Source: an uncultured Psychrosphaera sp.
GTDB lineage: Bacteria; Pseudomonadota; Gammaproteobacteria; Enterobacterales; Alteromonadaceae
Assembly (NCBI RefSeq): GCF_947500655.1
Contig: NZ_CANMSK010000003.1
Coordinates: 124,001-188,000 of the forward strand
Length of the DNA stretch: 64,000 bases
Direction: 5' to 3'
Shown: positions 25,754-34,045 of the stretch, in pieces
Layout: each line of letters starts with the position of its first letter
Position numbering within the stretch: the first letter of the stretch is position 1
Made by a program: the position numbers and the translations under genes
The notes under the pieces: model-generated
Told to the model about the DNA's origin: nothing
The model's database searches: none
What the model saw: the letters and a program-made list of their open reading frames with translations, nothing else

Positions 25754-25768
25754 GGAAGATCAATGCCA
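25754..25768 (-). promoter_or_regulatory. Possible sigma-54 promoter of glnK
   Basis: Read on the minus strand, TGGCAT (25768-25763) is followed, with GG-to-CC spacing of ten bases, by TTCCTT. This resembles the -24/-12 pattern TGGCAC-N5-TTGCT, with one mismatch in the -12 GC. It lies 45-59 bases before the glnK ATG. The imperfect -12 makes this tentative. Confidence 0.5.
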
Positions 25769-25830
25769 CTAATATAAGTATTTGTTATATAAGTACAAAT
25801 ATAAAAAATAACACATTAATTAAAAATATT

Positions 25831-25847
25831 TGCACCAAGGTGGGGTA
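25831..25847. promoter_or_regulatory. NtrC-type box 1 upstream of glnK
   Basis: TGCACCA-AGG-TGGGGTA matches the NtrC palindrome TGCACCA-N3-TGGTGCA perfectly in the left half and at five of seven bases on the right. It lies about 97 bases before the predicted glnK transcription start. Confidence 0.6.
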
Positions 25848-25853
25848 TTTATA

Positions 25854-25870
25854 TGTGCAATTATGGTGCA
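25854..25870. promoter_or_regulatory. NtrC-type box 2 upstream of glnK
   Basis: TGTGCAA-TTA-TGGTGCA has a perfect right half and a weaker left half. It is 23 bases from box 1, about two helical turns, as in paired NtrC enhancers. Confidence 0.6.
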
Positions 25871-25896
25871 CTATTACCGTGCACGTTTCATGGGTA

Positions 25897-26988
25897 CTAA
25901 ATTGGGGATTTAACGACTGGAAAGACTGACCAAACGGCAGTATTAATTTCAATTTTCACCGATTGATTTAAAAATGAATTTTGTGTTTTTACAACGATAA
26001 CCTGACCTAACCATTGAACCTGTGATTCATAGAACTCACCAGCAAAACGCTCGTTTGTTACCACAATAGGAAAATCGTTAGATAAGGTTAATTTAAGTTG
26101 ATGTGGCCTAATATAAACATCCACTTCGCCTTCAACTTTTAGCGACATTGAGCTGAATAAATCTTTATCACCGGCGTAGCTAATCTCACCTAATTCTGAT
26201 AACAAAACATTAGCCGATGCCACTTTACAGCGCAACCATAAACCTTGTCCTAAAAATTCAGCGACAAATCGAGTTTGTGGATAATTAAACAAACGTTCTG
26301 GACAGTCTATTTGTTCAATTTTGCCTTTATTTAACACTGCAATCCTGTCACAAAAGGCAAACGCTTCATCTTGGTTATGCGTTACAAATAAAGCTGCAAT
26401 ATTATGTTGTTTCAATAACGCACGAATATCGCTTATCAGCTCAAAGCGAAATTGCGGGTCGATATTTGAAAAGGATTCATCAAACAGTAACAACTCAGGC
26501 TCACAAGCTAATGCTCTAACAATTGCGATTCGTTGTTGTTGGCCACCTGATAGCTCATGTGGATATCTATCACTGTATTCCACCATCTTTATTAACTCTA
26601 ATAAAGAATCAACTTTGGCTTTCCTTGCAGACCTTGATAACTTATCTAAGCCAAAAGCTACATTTTGTGCCACGGTTAAATGTGGGAATAACGCATAATC
26701 TTGAAAAATAAGTCCTATTTTTCTATCTTCAGTAGCAATGTTAATACTCGTATTACCGCGACTGTTAATGCCAAGAGCTTGTTTGCCACCAATGATTATA
26801 TCACCAGAGACATTATCTAATAATCCTGCAATAGCTTTGAGCACTGTGCTTTTTCCACCGCCAGATGGACCAAACAAGGCAACGATTTCCCCAGAGTTAA
26901 CCTGTAACTCAAGCTCATCAATTATTTGAATCTTGCCTTGCGAGCTTTTATAACTGACATTTAACTTGGATAAGCTCAATACTGACAT
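25897..26988 (-). CDS. fbpC: Ferric iron ABC transporter ATP-binding protein
   Basis: A 363-residue ATPase that powers Fe(III) import through FbpB. Walker A is GPSGGGKST (40-48), the signature is LSGGQQQR, and Walker B is LLLFDESFSNID, where Ser replaces the usual Pro after DE. A C-terminal regulatory OB-like (TOBE) domain of about 120 residues follows, as in FbpC/PotA proteins. I start at ATG 26988; six codons upstream are open but less likely. It lies 27 bases after fbpB and is the last gene of the fbpABC operon. Confidence 0.92.
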   Translation of the reverse strand: MSVLSLSKLNVSYKSSQGKIQIIDELELQVNSGEIVALFGPSGGGKSTVLKAIAGLLDNVSGDIIIGGKQALGINSRGNTSINIATEDRKIGLIFQDYALFPHLTVAQNVAFGLDKLSRSARKAKVDSLLELIKMVEYSDRYPHELSGGQQQRIAIVRALACEPELLLFDESFSNIDPQFRFELISDIRALLKQHNIAALFVTHNQDEAFAFCDRIAVLNKGKIEQIDCPERLFNYPQTRFVAEFLGQGLWLRCKVASANVLLSELGEISYAGDKDLFSSMSLKVEGEVDVYIRPHQLKLTLSNDFPIVVTNERFAGEFYESQVQWLGQVIVVKTQNSFLNQSVKIEINTAVWSVFPVVKSPI

Positions 26989-27015
26989 GGTAATAATTCC
27001 ATACAAAGGTTCACT

Positions 27016-28797
27016 CTACTTGCCATCCACTCTATTTTGAATCACTTTACTGTGATCAATTTTATTTGAGTCAATGCTACTTGTATCAATAGAACGGTTT
27101 AAAATTAACAAAGGGATAAGGCCCACTAATACTATCAAAATCGCGCCCAACGCGGCTAATTCTAATTGCTCGTCACTGGCATATTGATATACATAAGTTG
27201 GTAACGTTTGGAAATCAAAAGGCTGTAATAACAAAGCTGCAGGTAACTCTTTCATACTCTCAACAAAAATAAGTAAGGCAGCAACCATCGCACTTTTTCG
27301 TACTAACGGAATATGTACTTTCTTTAATAAATTAACCCCATTGGTTCCCATGGTTTTAGCGACCATATCCAACGATGGACTTATTTTTTCATAACTGGAT
27401 TCTAAAGTTTTATTAGCAATCGCAATAAATCGCACCAAATGAGCAAAGATAATAGCAACAATAGAACCACTCAATAACAACCCCGGTGCGGAAAATCCCA
27501 ACCAAACCGTAAGATCATTAATTTGTATATCTAAAAACGTTAATGGCACTAATACGCCAATCGCCATCACAGTACCAGGAATTGCGTAACCAGAGCTAGC
27601 AGCCTTTAATGAAAATGCTTGTACCTTGTTCGGTTTAACTCGGTATGCATAATTTAGAACTAAGGATAAAAGCAAAGCTAACAACGCAGTAATAAAAGCA
27701 ATACCTGCACTGTTAAACGCAAACTCAAATACTTGTGTACTCCAAGATTGTTCAAAGTAATGCACCGCATATTGCAGCAGTACAAACACAGGAACGAGAA
27801 AAGCCACAAATAAAATTAATGAACAAAAACTCACGGCTAATACGGTTTGTTTTTGAGTTAATTTATAAGTAAGTGACTGCTGACTAACTTTGGCATCATT
27901 ACTACTTTTTTGTTTTCCTTTTTGTAATTGCTCCAAAAATAAAAGTACAAAGATCCCCATCACCATAATTGATGACAACTTGGCTGCACTGGCTAAATCA
28001 TAATGGCCTAACCAAGTATCGTAAACCGCAGTGGTTAAAGTACTCACAGCAAAGTAATTTACAGTAGCAAAATCCGCCATGCTTTCCATCATCACTAAAG
28101 CGCAACTGGCAACAATAGCGTTTCTTGCTAAAGGTAGAGACACTTGCATAAAACACTTAAAAGGTGTCTTACCTAGCACTCTTGCCGCTTGGGTTAACGT
28201 TGCATTTTGCTCAAGAAAGCTCGATCTAACCATCAAATACACATAAGGATATAACACTAAAGACAACATAACTGCTGCGCCAGATAAGCTACGAATGTCA
28301 AAAAACCAGTAATCATTAACGCTTGTCCAACCAAACCAATCTCTAAGTGTAATTTGGATAGGTCCAGCGTAATCTAATAAATCAGTGTAAGTGTAAGCCA
28401 CTAAATAAGCAGGCATGGCAAGTGGCAAAACTAACGCCCAATTGAAAAAGCGTTTTCCCCAAAAGTCACAATTGGCTATCAACCAAGCTAACGGTATTCC
28501 AATGAGTAAAACTAAAGTGCCAACAGATAACATTAATAACGCTGTGTTTATAACGTAGTCGGTTAATACGGTTTCTCTTATATGCGCAAAACTATCACCA
28601 CTGCTAGAGAGGGCTTCAAAAAGTAATGTGATTAGTGGCAACGCCATTACTAGCGCTAATAAAAAACTTATAATTTTGACGTGTTTAAAACTCGGCAACA
28701 AATGAGCCAATTTTAATAAGCGTATTCTTAAGGAGGGAGGTGAAACACCAACAGAGTCTACTTTTTTAATATCGTCTGTTGGCTTTAGCTCATTCAT
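27016..28797 (-). CDS. fbpB: Ferric iron ABC transporter permease (fused, two-domain)
   Basis: A 593-residue inner-membrane permease made of two homologous halves with about twelve helices in total, normal for FbpB/SfuB proteins. Each half has a binding-protein-dependent transport (EAA-like) loop: AARVLGKTPFKCFMQVSLPLAR near residue 205-226, and AKTMGTNGVNLLKKVHIPLVR in the second half near 480-500. A polar N-terminal stretch of about 35 residues precedes the first helix. It sits between fbpA and fbpC on the same strand, with a 64-base gap after fbpA. Confidence 0.92.
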   Translation of the reverse strand: MNELKPTDDIKKVDSVGVSPPSLRIRLLKLAHLLPSFKHVKIISFLLALVMALPLITLLFEALSSSGDSFAHIRETVLTDYVINTALLMLSVGTLVLLIGIPLAWLIANCDFWGKRFFNWALVLPLAMPAYLVAYTYTDLLDYAGPIQITLRDWFGWTSVNDYWFFDIRSLSGAAVMLSLVLYPYVYLMVRSSFLEQNATLTQAARVLGKTPFKCFMQVSLPLARNAIVASCALVMMESMADFATVNYFAVSTLTTAVYDTWLGHYDLASAAKLSSIMVMGIFVLLFLEQLQKGKQKSSNDAKVSQQSLTYKLTQKQTVLAVSFCSLILFVAFLVPVFVLLQYAVHYFEQSWSTQVFEFAFNSAGIAFITALLALLLSLVLNYAYRVKPNKVQAFSLKAASSGYAIPGTVMAIGVLVPLTFLDIQINDLTVWLGFSAPGLLLSGSIVAIIFAHLVRFIAIANKTLESSYEKISPSLDMVAKTMGTNGVNLLKKVHIPLVRKSAMVAALLIFVESMKELPAALLLQPFDFQTLPTYVYQYASDEQLELAALGAILIVLVGLIPLLILNRSIDTSSIDSNKIDHSKVIQNRVDGK

Positions 28798-28861
28798 TTA
28801 AAGCTCATGTATTTACAGCTTGTGGTTAGCGTTTATTCGTTCACAGTTACAGATCATTAAT

Positions 28862-29869
28862 TTATAAGTCGAACTTTACTTTATCAACTAACTTTAACGC
28901 AGCTTCTCTATATTCTGCAACTTTAGTTAAAGGTAAAGTATCTTCTTTAAACTCACCCCAACTTAACACTATCGCAGCAGGTTTTACCCTTGGATTAACT
29001 GGGTATTCCATATTGACCGACGCGTACGTCTGTTGCGCTTTTTCTGATGATAAGAAAGTTAACAATTTTAGAGCGTTTGATTTGTTAGGTGCATATTTAG
29101 TGATCACGGCACCCGATACATTAACGTGTGAGCCACGATCGTTTTGATTTGGATAAACAATATTTACCGCATCAGCCCAAGGTTTTTGTTCTGCATTTTC
29201 AAGCATTTTTCCATAGTAATAACTGTTCCCTAAAGATACATCACATAAGCCTTCTTTAATGGCTTTAACTTGCGCTCTGTCGTTACCTTGTGGTTTACGA
29301 GCCAAGTTAGCTTTAACACCTTGTAACCAAGTTTCAGCTTCCGCTTCACCCTTGTGGGCAATCATAGAAGCGATTAATCCTAAATTATAAGGATGCTTAC
29401 CACTGCGAGTACATACTTTGCCTTTAAACTGAGGGGCCGCTAATGACTCATAAGTTAAAACTTGAGGAGCATTCACTCTGGTTTTAGATGCATAAATATT
29501 ACGAATACGCTTGGTTAATGCAATCCATTGACCTTGATCATCACGAAAATGTGCTGGTACGTTTTTATTAATTTCTTCACTCACAATTTCAGAAGTTAAG
29601 CCTTCATCTTTTAATTGCAGTAACTTATTAAAATCAGAGGTTAATACCACATCAGCAGGACTGTATTTTCCTTCACGTTTAAGACGCTCAATTAATCCTT
29701 TTTTAGCAAACACCACTTTGGTTTGAATACCCGTTTCGGCTGTAAACTTTTCTAATATTGGCTCAATTAAAAACGACTGTCTAAAAGAGTAAATATTAAC
29801 CGTTTGTGTAGTTTCTGCTGCAACGCCAAATGTACCTAATGCTAAAAATACTAATATTAATTTTTTCAT
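28862..29869 (-). CDS. fbpA: Ferric iron-binding periplasmic protein
   Basis: A 335-residue Fe(III)-binding protein of the bacterial transferrin type, captured in the periplasm and delivered to FbpBC. A signal peptide ends near VAA-E19. The mature protein starts TVNIYSFRQSFL and contains the iron-ligating tyrosines in GNSYYYGK (Y217-Y219), equivalent to the paired Tyr of Haemophilus FbpA. It is the first gene of the operon, and a perfect Fur-type palindrome lies 35 bases upstream of the ATG. Iron limitation should induce it. Confidence 0.93.
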   Translation of the reverse strand: MKKLILVFLALGTFGVAAETTQTVNIYSFRQSFLIEPILEKFTAETGIQTKVVFAKKGLIERLKREGKYSPADVVLTSDFNKLLQLKDEGLTSEIVSEEINKNVPAHFRDDQGQWIALTKRIRNIYASKTRVNAPQVLTYESLAAPQFKGKVCTRSGKHPYNLGLIASMIAHKGEAEAETWLQGVKANLARKPQGNDRAQVKAIKEGLCDVSLGNSYYYGKMLENAEQKPWADAVNIVYPNQNDRGSHVNVSGAVITKYAPNKSNALKLLTFLSSEKAQQTYASVNMEYPVNPRVKPAAIVLSWGEFKEDTLPLTKVAEYREAALKLVDKVKFDL

Positions 29870-29903
29870 ATAATAGAAAATCCAATGAGTGAGTTATCGC
29901 AAG

Positions 29904-29918
29904 TGAGAATTATTCTCA
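29904..29918. promoter_or_regulatory. Fur box upstream of fbpA
   Basis: TGAGAAT-T-ATTCTCA is a perfect 7-1-7 inverted repeat matching the Fur core (TGATAAT-N-ATTATCA) with one change per arm. It lies 35-49 bases before the fbpA start. Confidence 0.85.
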
Positions 29919-30027
29919 ACAATTCTAACAACGGATGATAAAAAGTACAGAATTAAATTTGATTTAAAAACAAAAAACAGTCATTTTTATAACCCACTAA
30001 AAATAATAATAAATAAGAGATTGTTCA

Positions 30028-30456
30028 ATGGTCAAAAATATCGCACTTGTAGCGCACGACAAAAAAAAACCAGAAATTATTGCTTGGGCTAAAAAGCACC
30101 AAGATAAGCTTGTGAAACATAATTTATATGGCACAGGTACAACGGGGAAATTAATTAAAGAAGCAGTTCCTAGTCTTCATATCACGCCATTAAAAAGTGG
30201 TCCTTTAGGTGGAGATCAACAACTAGGAGCAATGATCTGTGAGGGTAAATTAGACATTTTATTTTTCATAATAGATCCTATGACTCCTCAACCACATGAT
30301 GTTGATATTAAAGCTCTATTGCGTTTATCAACTATGTATAACTGCGTAGTCGCTTGTAACTTTGCAACCGCTGACTTTGTTATTGAAAGTCCGCTATTTG
30401 AAGAGCCTCAAGTACACGCTACCGATTTTAGTGAATATGCCGATAGAAGTATTTAG
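30028..30456 (+). CDS. mgsA: Methylglyoxal synthase
   Basis: Converts dihydroxyacetone phosphate to methylglyoxal and phosphate in the cytoplasm, an overflow bypass of glycolysis. The 142-residue protein has the N-terminal NIALVAHDKKK, the phosphate-binding GTGTTGKLI (36-43), catalytic D63 in SGPLGGDQQLGA, and the conserved DPMTPQPHD (near 83-91). The length is typical. Unusually, it lies three bases before the start of an ABC-type ATPase gene, so the two are very likely translated together. Confidence 0.95.
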   Translation: MVKNIALVAHDKKKPEIIAWAKKHQDKLVKHNLYGTGTTGKLIKEAVPSLHITPLKSGPLGGDQQLGAMICEGKLDILFFIIDPMTPQPHDVDIKALLRLSTMYNCVVACNFATADFVIESPLFEEPQVHATDFSEYADRSI

Positions 30457-30459
30457 TTT

Positions 30460-31020
30460 ATGCTGACATGTTTTTCTATAGTAAAACAATATGGTTCAAA
30501 GCCTATTATTAATAATTTCAGTCACGACTTTACAACTAATAGCACAAAAGTTCTTGGCCCAAATGGCAGTGGTAAATCAACCTTACTTAGATTATTAGCT
30601 GGCTTAGAAATGCCAACCAAAGGAAAGATAAATAGCTCGGCGTCATTATCTGAATTAATATCAATAAGCTCTGACAGCATTACCCCGCCAGAGTTTTTAT
30701 CGACTGCTGAAGTCACTGAGTTATTTCAACGCTATAGCCATTTTGATAACACTTATTATCAAAATGTTATTAAGCAGTTGGAGCTTGGCGAATTTGAACA
30801 TAAAAAGTTTGCCAAGCTGTCCTCAGGGACAAAGAAGAAATTTTCTGTTCTTTGGGCTTTATCGCAACATTCAGAAATACTAATTTTGGACGAACCCTTT
30901 GCCAGTTTAGATCAAGACAGTCAGATCGTTTTCAAAGAAATCATCCAGGCAGATGACAGAAAATTAATCTTTGTCGACCACGAAAATATTTTAGATTTTG
31001 ATGACTCTGTGCATGTTTAG
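30460..31020 (+). CDS. Minimal ABC-type ATPase
   Basis: A 186-residue ATPase, among the shortest ABC nucleotide-binding proteins. Walker A is GPNGSGKST (33-41), the signature LSSGTKKK (120-127), Walker B ILILDEPFASLD (140-151), and an H-loop His lies in VDHE (173). The Q-loop is not obvious; the region SISSDS (69-74) has no glutamine where one is expected. The protein ends right after the H-loop. It starts three bases after mgsA and overlaps the membrane-protein gene, suggesting a two-component exporter encoded with methylglyoxal synthase. It resembles CcmA-sized ATPases, but no ccm genes are nearby. Confidence 0.8.
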   Translation: MLTCFSIVKQYGSKPIINNFSHDFTTNSTKVLGPNGSGKSTLLRLLAGLEMPTKGKINSSASLSELISISSDSITPPEFLSTAEVTELFQRYSHFDNTYYQNVIKQLELGEFEHKKFAKLSSGTKKKFSVLWALSQHSEILILDEPFASLDQDSQIVFKEIIQADDRKLIFVDHENILDFDDSVHV

Positions 31021-31843
31021 CCAAGTATTCAGTAAAAAACAAAAAATTCATAAACAGCAAGATCAACTCTACCGTGTTCTTATATTTTGCTTGCTCTTGT
31101 TTAGCCCAGTAATTTTATTATTGTCACCTTTACCTAGCTTTTTGATTTATCAAGGTACGGAAAATTACGTATCGCACCTTGTAGGTTGGCTTATTATTAC
31201 GGTTGTTAGCTTACTCGAAGGGTATTTATTCTTGTCCGTTTGGCAAAACAAAGAGTTGATATTTTTTAAGTATTTATTTGGCCGAAATTTTAACAAAAAT
31301 CTATTACTTACCTTTTTTAAATTTACTATTTTATTACATGTTTGTGTTTGGGCAGGTTATGCAAAAGCCGACTGGTCGTTTTCAAACCTTGCTTTAAGCG
31401 CCAGTATATACGCTTATAGTGCTGGTATTTTCATATTACAGCTCAAGTTTAAACTAGCACCAAAAACAGAAATAAAGATGAGATTGCCCAATATAAAAAT
31501 AGTTAACTTTATATTATTAAAGGGTAATTTAACGTCCATTGCTTTATTTTTAATTGGAAGTTATGTCTGCTATATTTTTCTCAATAACGTTGAAAAAATT
31601 GAAGTTATATTAGCAGTCGTTGGTCTGTGGTTAATATTAACCACTTATTTGATGTTGCAAATTTGGCGTTCTATTAAGAAAAATCAAACAAGTTTGAGTC
31701 TGTTTTTAAAAAACATAAGCTTAAATTACTGTGCTCTCATCTGCACAATAACTAATTGGTTGTTTATTTTTGCACTAGTAATAGCCTTAACCACAATGTT
31801 TATTCTGGCAGTACCCCAAATATATATTTTGTTATTTTTGTAG
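31013..31843 (+). CDS. Polytopic membrane protein, probable partner of the small ABC ATPase
   Basis: A 276-residue membrane protein with about seven hydrophobic helices (roughly 21-45, 57-75, 99-118, 124-141, 163-183, 190-211 and 235-268). It has no motif I recognise. I start at ATG 31013, which overlaps the ATPase stop by 8 bases (ATGTTTAG); two more ATG codons at 30998 and 31001 are in frame. The overlap and the absence of another permease suggest it is the membrane subunit for the ATPase. The stop is followed by a strong terminator. Substrate unknown. Confidence 0.65.
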   Translation: MFSQVFSKKQKIHKQQDQLYRVLIFCLLLFSPVILLLSPLPSFLIYQGTENYVSHLVGWLIITVVSLLEGYLFLSVWQNKELIFFKYLFGRNFNKNLLLTFFKFTILLHVCVWAGYAKADWSFSNLALSASIYAYSAGIFILQLKFKLAPKTEIKMRLPNIKIVNFILLKGNLTSIALFLIGSYVCYIFLNNVEKIEVILAVVGLWLILTTYLMLQIWRSIKKNQTSLSLFLKNISLNYCALICTITNWLFIFALVIALTTMFILAVPQIYILLFL

Positions 31844-31855
31844 ATATGAAAATAA

Positions 31856-31883
31856 AAAAGGCCAATGAATTCATTGGCCTTTT
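31856..31883. terminator. Bidirectional terminator between the ABC cassette and ispG
   Basis: A perfect 28-bp palindrome centred on GAATTC (31867-31872), with stem AAAAGGCCAATGAATTCATT plus complement. It separates two converging genes. Confidence 0.92.
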
Positions 31884-31917
31884 CTTTTATACAATCATTT
31901 ATAATGTGTGTGATGAC

Positions 31918-33021
31918 TTAATCCAGGTTTTCAACTGGTATCTTTTTAGCTAAATAATCTCTGATCTCAGCTTCCATCTGATCCGCAGCACTGGCGTTAT
32001 CTATACGCTTTTTCTGGCGTTGACCGTTAATGTAAAAACCACTGCGTTTGTTCGCACCAGCTAAACCTAGATCGGATATTAGTGCTTCGCCTGGGCCATT
32101 CACAACACAACCAATAACCGATACGGTAATTGGTTCAATGACATCTTCTAGTCGCTCTTCAAGTTGATTCATCGTTTGCACCACATCAAACTCTTGTCTT
32201 GAGCAACTAGGACAAGCAATAAAGTTAATTCCGCGAGAACGTATACTTAATGACTTTAAGATATCAAAGCCCACTTTCACTTCTTCTACCGGATCGGCAG
32301 CTAATGAAATACGCATTGTATCGCCGATACCTTCAGCTAATAACATACCTAAGCCAACCGCTGATTTAACCGCACCAGATCGAAAGCCACCGGCTTCAGT
32401 AATGCCTAGGTGAATTGGTTGTTCAATTTCTTTGGCCAATAAACGGTAAGCACCTACCGCTAAATGTACATCAGACGCTTTCACACTCACTTTAAAGTTA
32501 TGAAAATCATAACTCTTTAAGATATTAACATGACGCATAGCCGACTCTAATAAAGCTTCTGGGCAAGGTTCATGATATTTTTCTTGAATGTCTTTTTCTA
32601 ATGAACCGCCATTTACGCCAATTCTAATAGGGATGTTTTTTTCTTTTGCCGCATCTATCACAGCTTTAATACGGTCTTCACTACCAATATTACCGGGATT
32701 TATGCGTAAACAGTCAGCGCCATACTCAGCAACTTTTAATGCGATGCGATAATCAAAATGAATATCAGCAACTAATGGAATATCCACTAACTGTTTAATT
32801 TGTTTAAATGACTCTGCAGCATCCATCGTAGGTACCGAAACTCGAACGATATCGGCTCCTGCTTTTTGCAGTGCTTTTATTTGTTTTACCGTAGCCTCAA
32901 CATCTAAAGTGTTTGTGTTGGTCATTGACTGAACCGATATTGGAGCATCACCACCAACAGGTACGTTACCAACCATGATCTGTTTAGACTTACGGCGAGT
33001 TATTGGGTTTTCACCAAACAT
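31918..33021 (-). CDS. ispG: 4-hydroxy-3-methylbut-2-enyl diphosphate synthase (flavodoxin)
   Basis: The penultimate enzyme of the MEP isoprenoid pathway, converting MEcPP to HMBPP with a 4Fe-4S cluster. The 367-residue protein starts with the substrate-barrel region ([15 protein letters not shown]). The Fe-S domain at the C-terminus has CPSCSR and [10 protein letters not shown], which supply the cluster ligands. Normal bacterial length. It ends the block at a shared terminator and is preceded by another hairpin at 33055, so it may be partly independent of rodZ. The gene hisS, which usually follows, is absent. Confidence 0.97.
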   Translation of the reverse strand: MFGENPITRRKSKQIMVGNVPVGGDAPISVQSMTNTNTLDVEATVKQIKALQKAGADIVRVSVPTMDAAESFKQIKQLVDIPLVADIHFDYRIALKVAEYGADCLRINPGNIGSEDRIKAVIDAAKEKNIPIRIGVNGGSLEKDIQEKYHEPCPEALLESAMRHVNILKSYDFHNFKVSVKASDVHLAVGAYRLLAKEIEQPIHLGITEAGGFRSGAVKSAVGLGMLLAEGIGDTMRISLAADPVEEVKVGFDILKSLSIRSRGINFIACPSCSRQEFDVVQTMNQLEERLEDVIEPITVSVIGCVVNGPGEALISDLGLAGANKRSGFYINGQRQKKRIDNASAADQMEAEIRDYLAKKIPVENLD

Positions 33022-33054
33022 TTATTTCTCTCTACAATTAAATACGGGCAAAAT

Positions 33055-33079
33055 AAAAGGCTGAACGTGACAGCCTTTT
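33055..33079 (-). terminator. Hairpin between rodZ and ispG
   Basis: A 9-bp stem (AAAAGGCTG 33055-33063 / CAGCCTTTT 33071-33079). On the minus strand it follows rodZ and could partly stop or attenuate read-through into ispG. Confidence 0.75.
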
Positions 33080-33113
33080 ATTTATGAATAAGCTATTTAG
33101 CTAGTTTACCCTA

Positions 33114-34037
33114 TTATAATGCTTCTAACTCAAAACGAGCTACTCTATTTTTAGGTAAATCAGCAAGACTATATTCTTTGCCGTTTACAAAAACACTAAC
33201 ACCTTCGGGTTTACCAAGCGATACACTTAATGGACCCTGTGCATTTAGTGACATTACGTAACCACTCGGTTTATTACCAACCGCAATACGGTCACCGTTT
33301 ACATCATAAACTTCAACCCAACATTCATTTTCAAAACGCATTTCTACATTAACAAAACCTTCTTCATCAACCGTGCCATTATCAGCAACCATAGATTTTT
33401 GTGATGCATTTAATTCGACAGGTCGTTGAATATTATTAACAGGTACCGCGGTTTCTTCGAACTTAGGTAATTCTTCAGCTGCAACCGTTTGTGTTGCCGC
33501 GGCTATGGTAGAGCTTTCTTCATCTGAAATAGCCGGTGGTTTAACCGGTACTACCGCTTTAACTTCATTGGCAGCTACAATAATATGATCATCATCGTCA
33601 CCAGCTACCGGTGCAAAATCACTATATTGATTGTCTTGTATCCACCAAAAACCTAATGCAGCGATAACAACCAACGCAAAGATCCAAGTGACAAAAGATA
33701 ATCGTCTTTCTAGTGCTTTGCGTTTAGTTCTACGTGAAAAAGATTGCATTTCTTTATCTGATTCGTCAAAAACAACACCTTTAGTTTCCACTTCAAGGAG
33801 GACCAAATCTTCCGCTACGTTAACTTTTTTAGCGTAAGAGCGAATATATCCACGAACAAAAGTTTCGGGTAAATTTTTAGGTATACGATCTTTTTCAATC
33901 GCTTCTAATACATGTAAAGGTACTTTTATTTGTTTTGCTAAATCTACTAAATCAATATTTAGTGCTTGTCGAGCCGCAACTAGAATTTTTCCAGGACTTT
34001 GTTTTTGTTTTTTTTCGTCGTTCAATTGCTCACTCAT
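33114..34037 (-). CDS. rodZ: Cytoskeletal protein RodZ
   Basis: Links MreB to the membrane and sets rod shape. The 307-residue protein has the cytoplasmic helix-turn-helix (about 15-75: PGKILVAARQALNI, LEAIEKD), a basic juxtamembrane segment (RRTKRKALERR), one transmembrane helix (113-133), and a periplasmic DUF4115 domain (about 220-305: MRFENECWVEVYDVNGDRI). A low-complexity linker rich in Ala, Val and Pro lies between. The domain order is the family standard. It lies eight bases after pilW, in the same operon. Confidence 0.93.
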   Translation of the reverse strand: MSEQLNDEKKQKQSPGKILVAARQALNIDLVDLAKQIKVPLHVLEAIEKDRIPKNLPETFVRGYIRSYAKKVNVAEDLVLLEVETKGVVFDESDKEMQSFSRRTKRKALERRLSFVTWIFALVVIAALGFWWIQDNQYSDFAPVAGDDDDHIIVAANEVKAVVPVKPPAISDEESSTIAAATQTVAAEELPKFEETAVPVNNIQRPVELNASQKSMVADNGTVDEEGFVNVEMRFENECWVEVYDVNGDRIAVGNKPSGYVMSLNAQGPLSVSLGKPEGVSVFVNGKEYSLADLPKNRVARFELEAL

Positions 34038-34045
34038 GACCGAAA

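Noticed and set aside
30460..31020. Small ATPase considered as CcmA (heme exporter)
   Set aside because: No ccmB, ccmC or other cytochrome c maturation gene is nearby, and the signature and tail differ.
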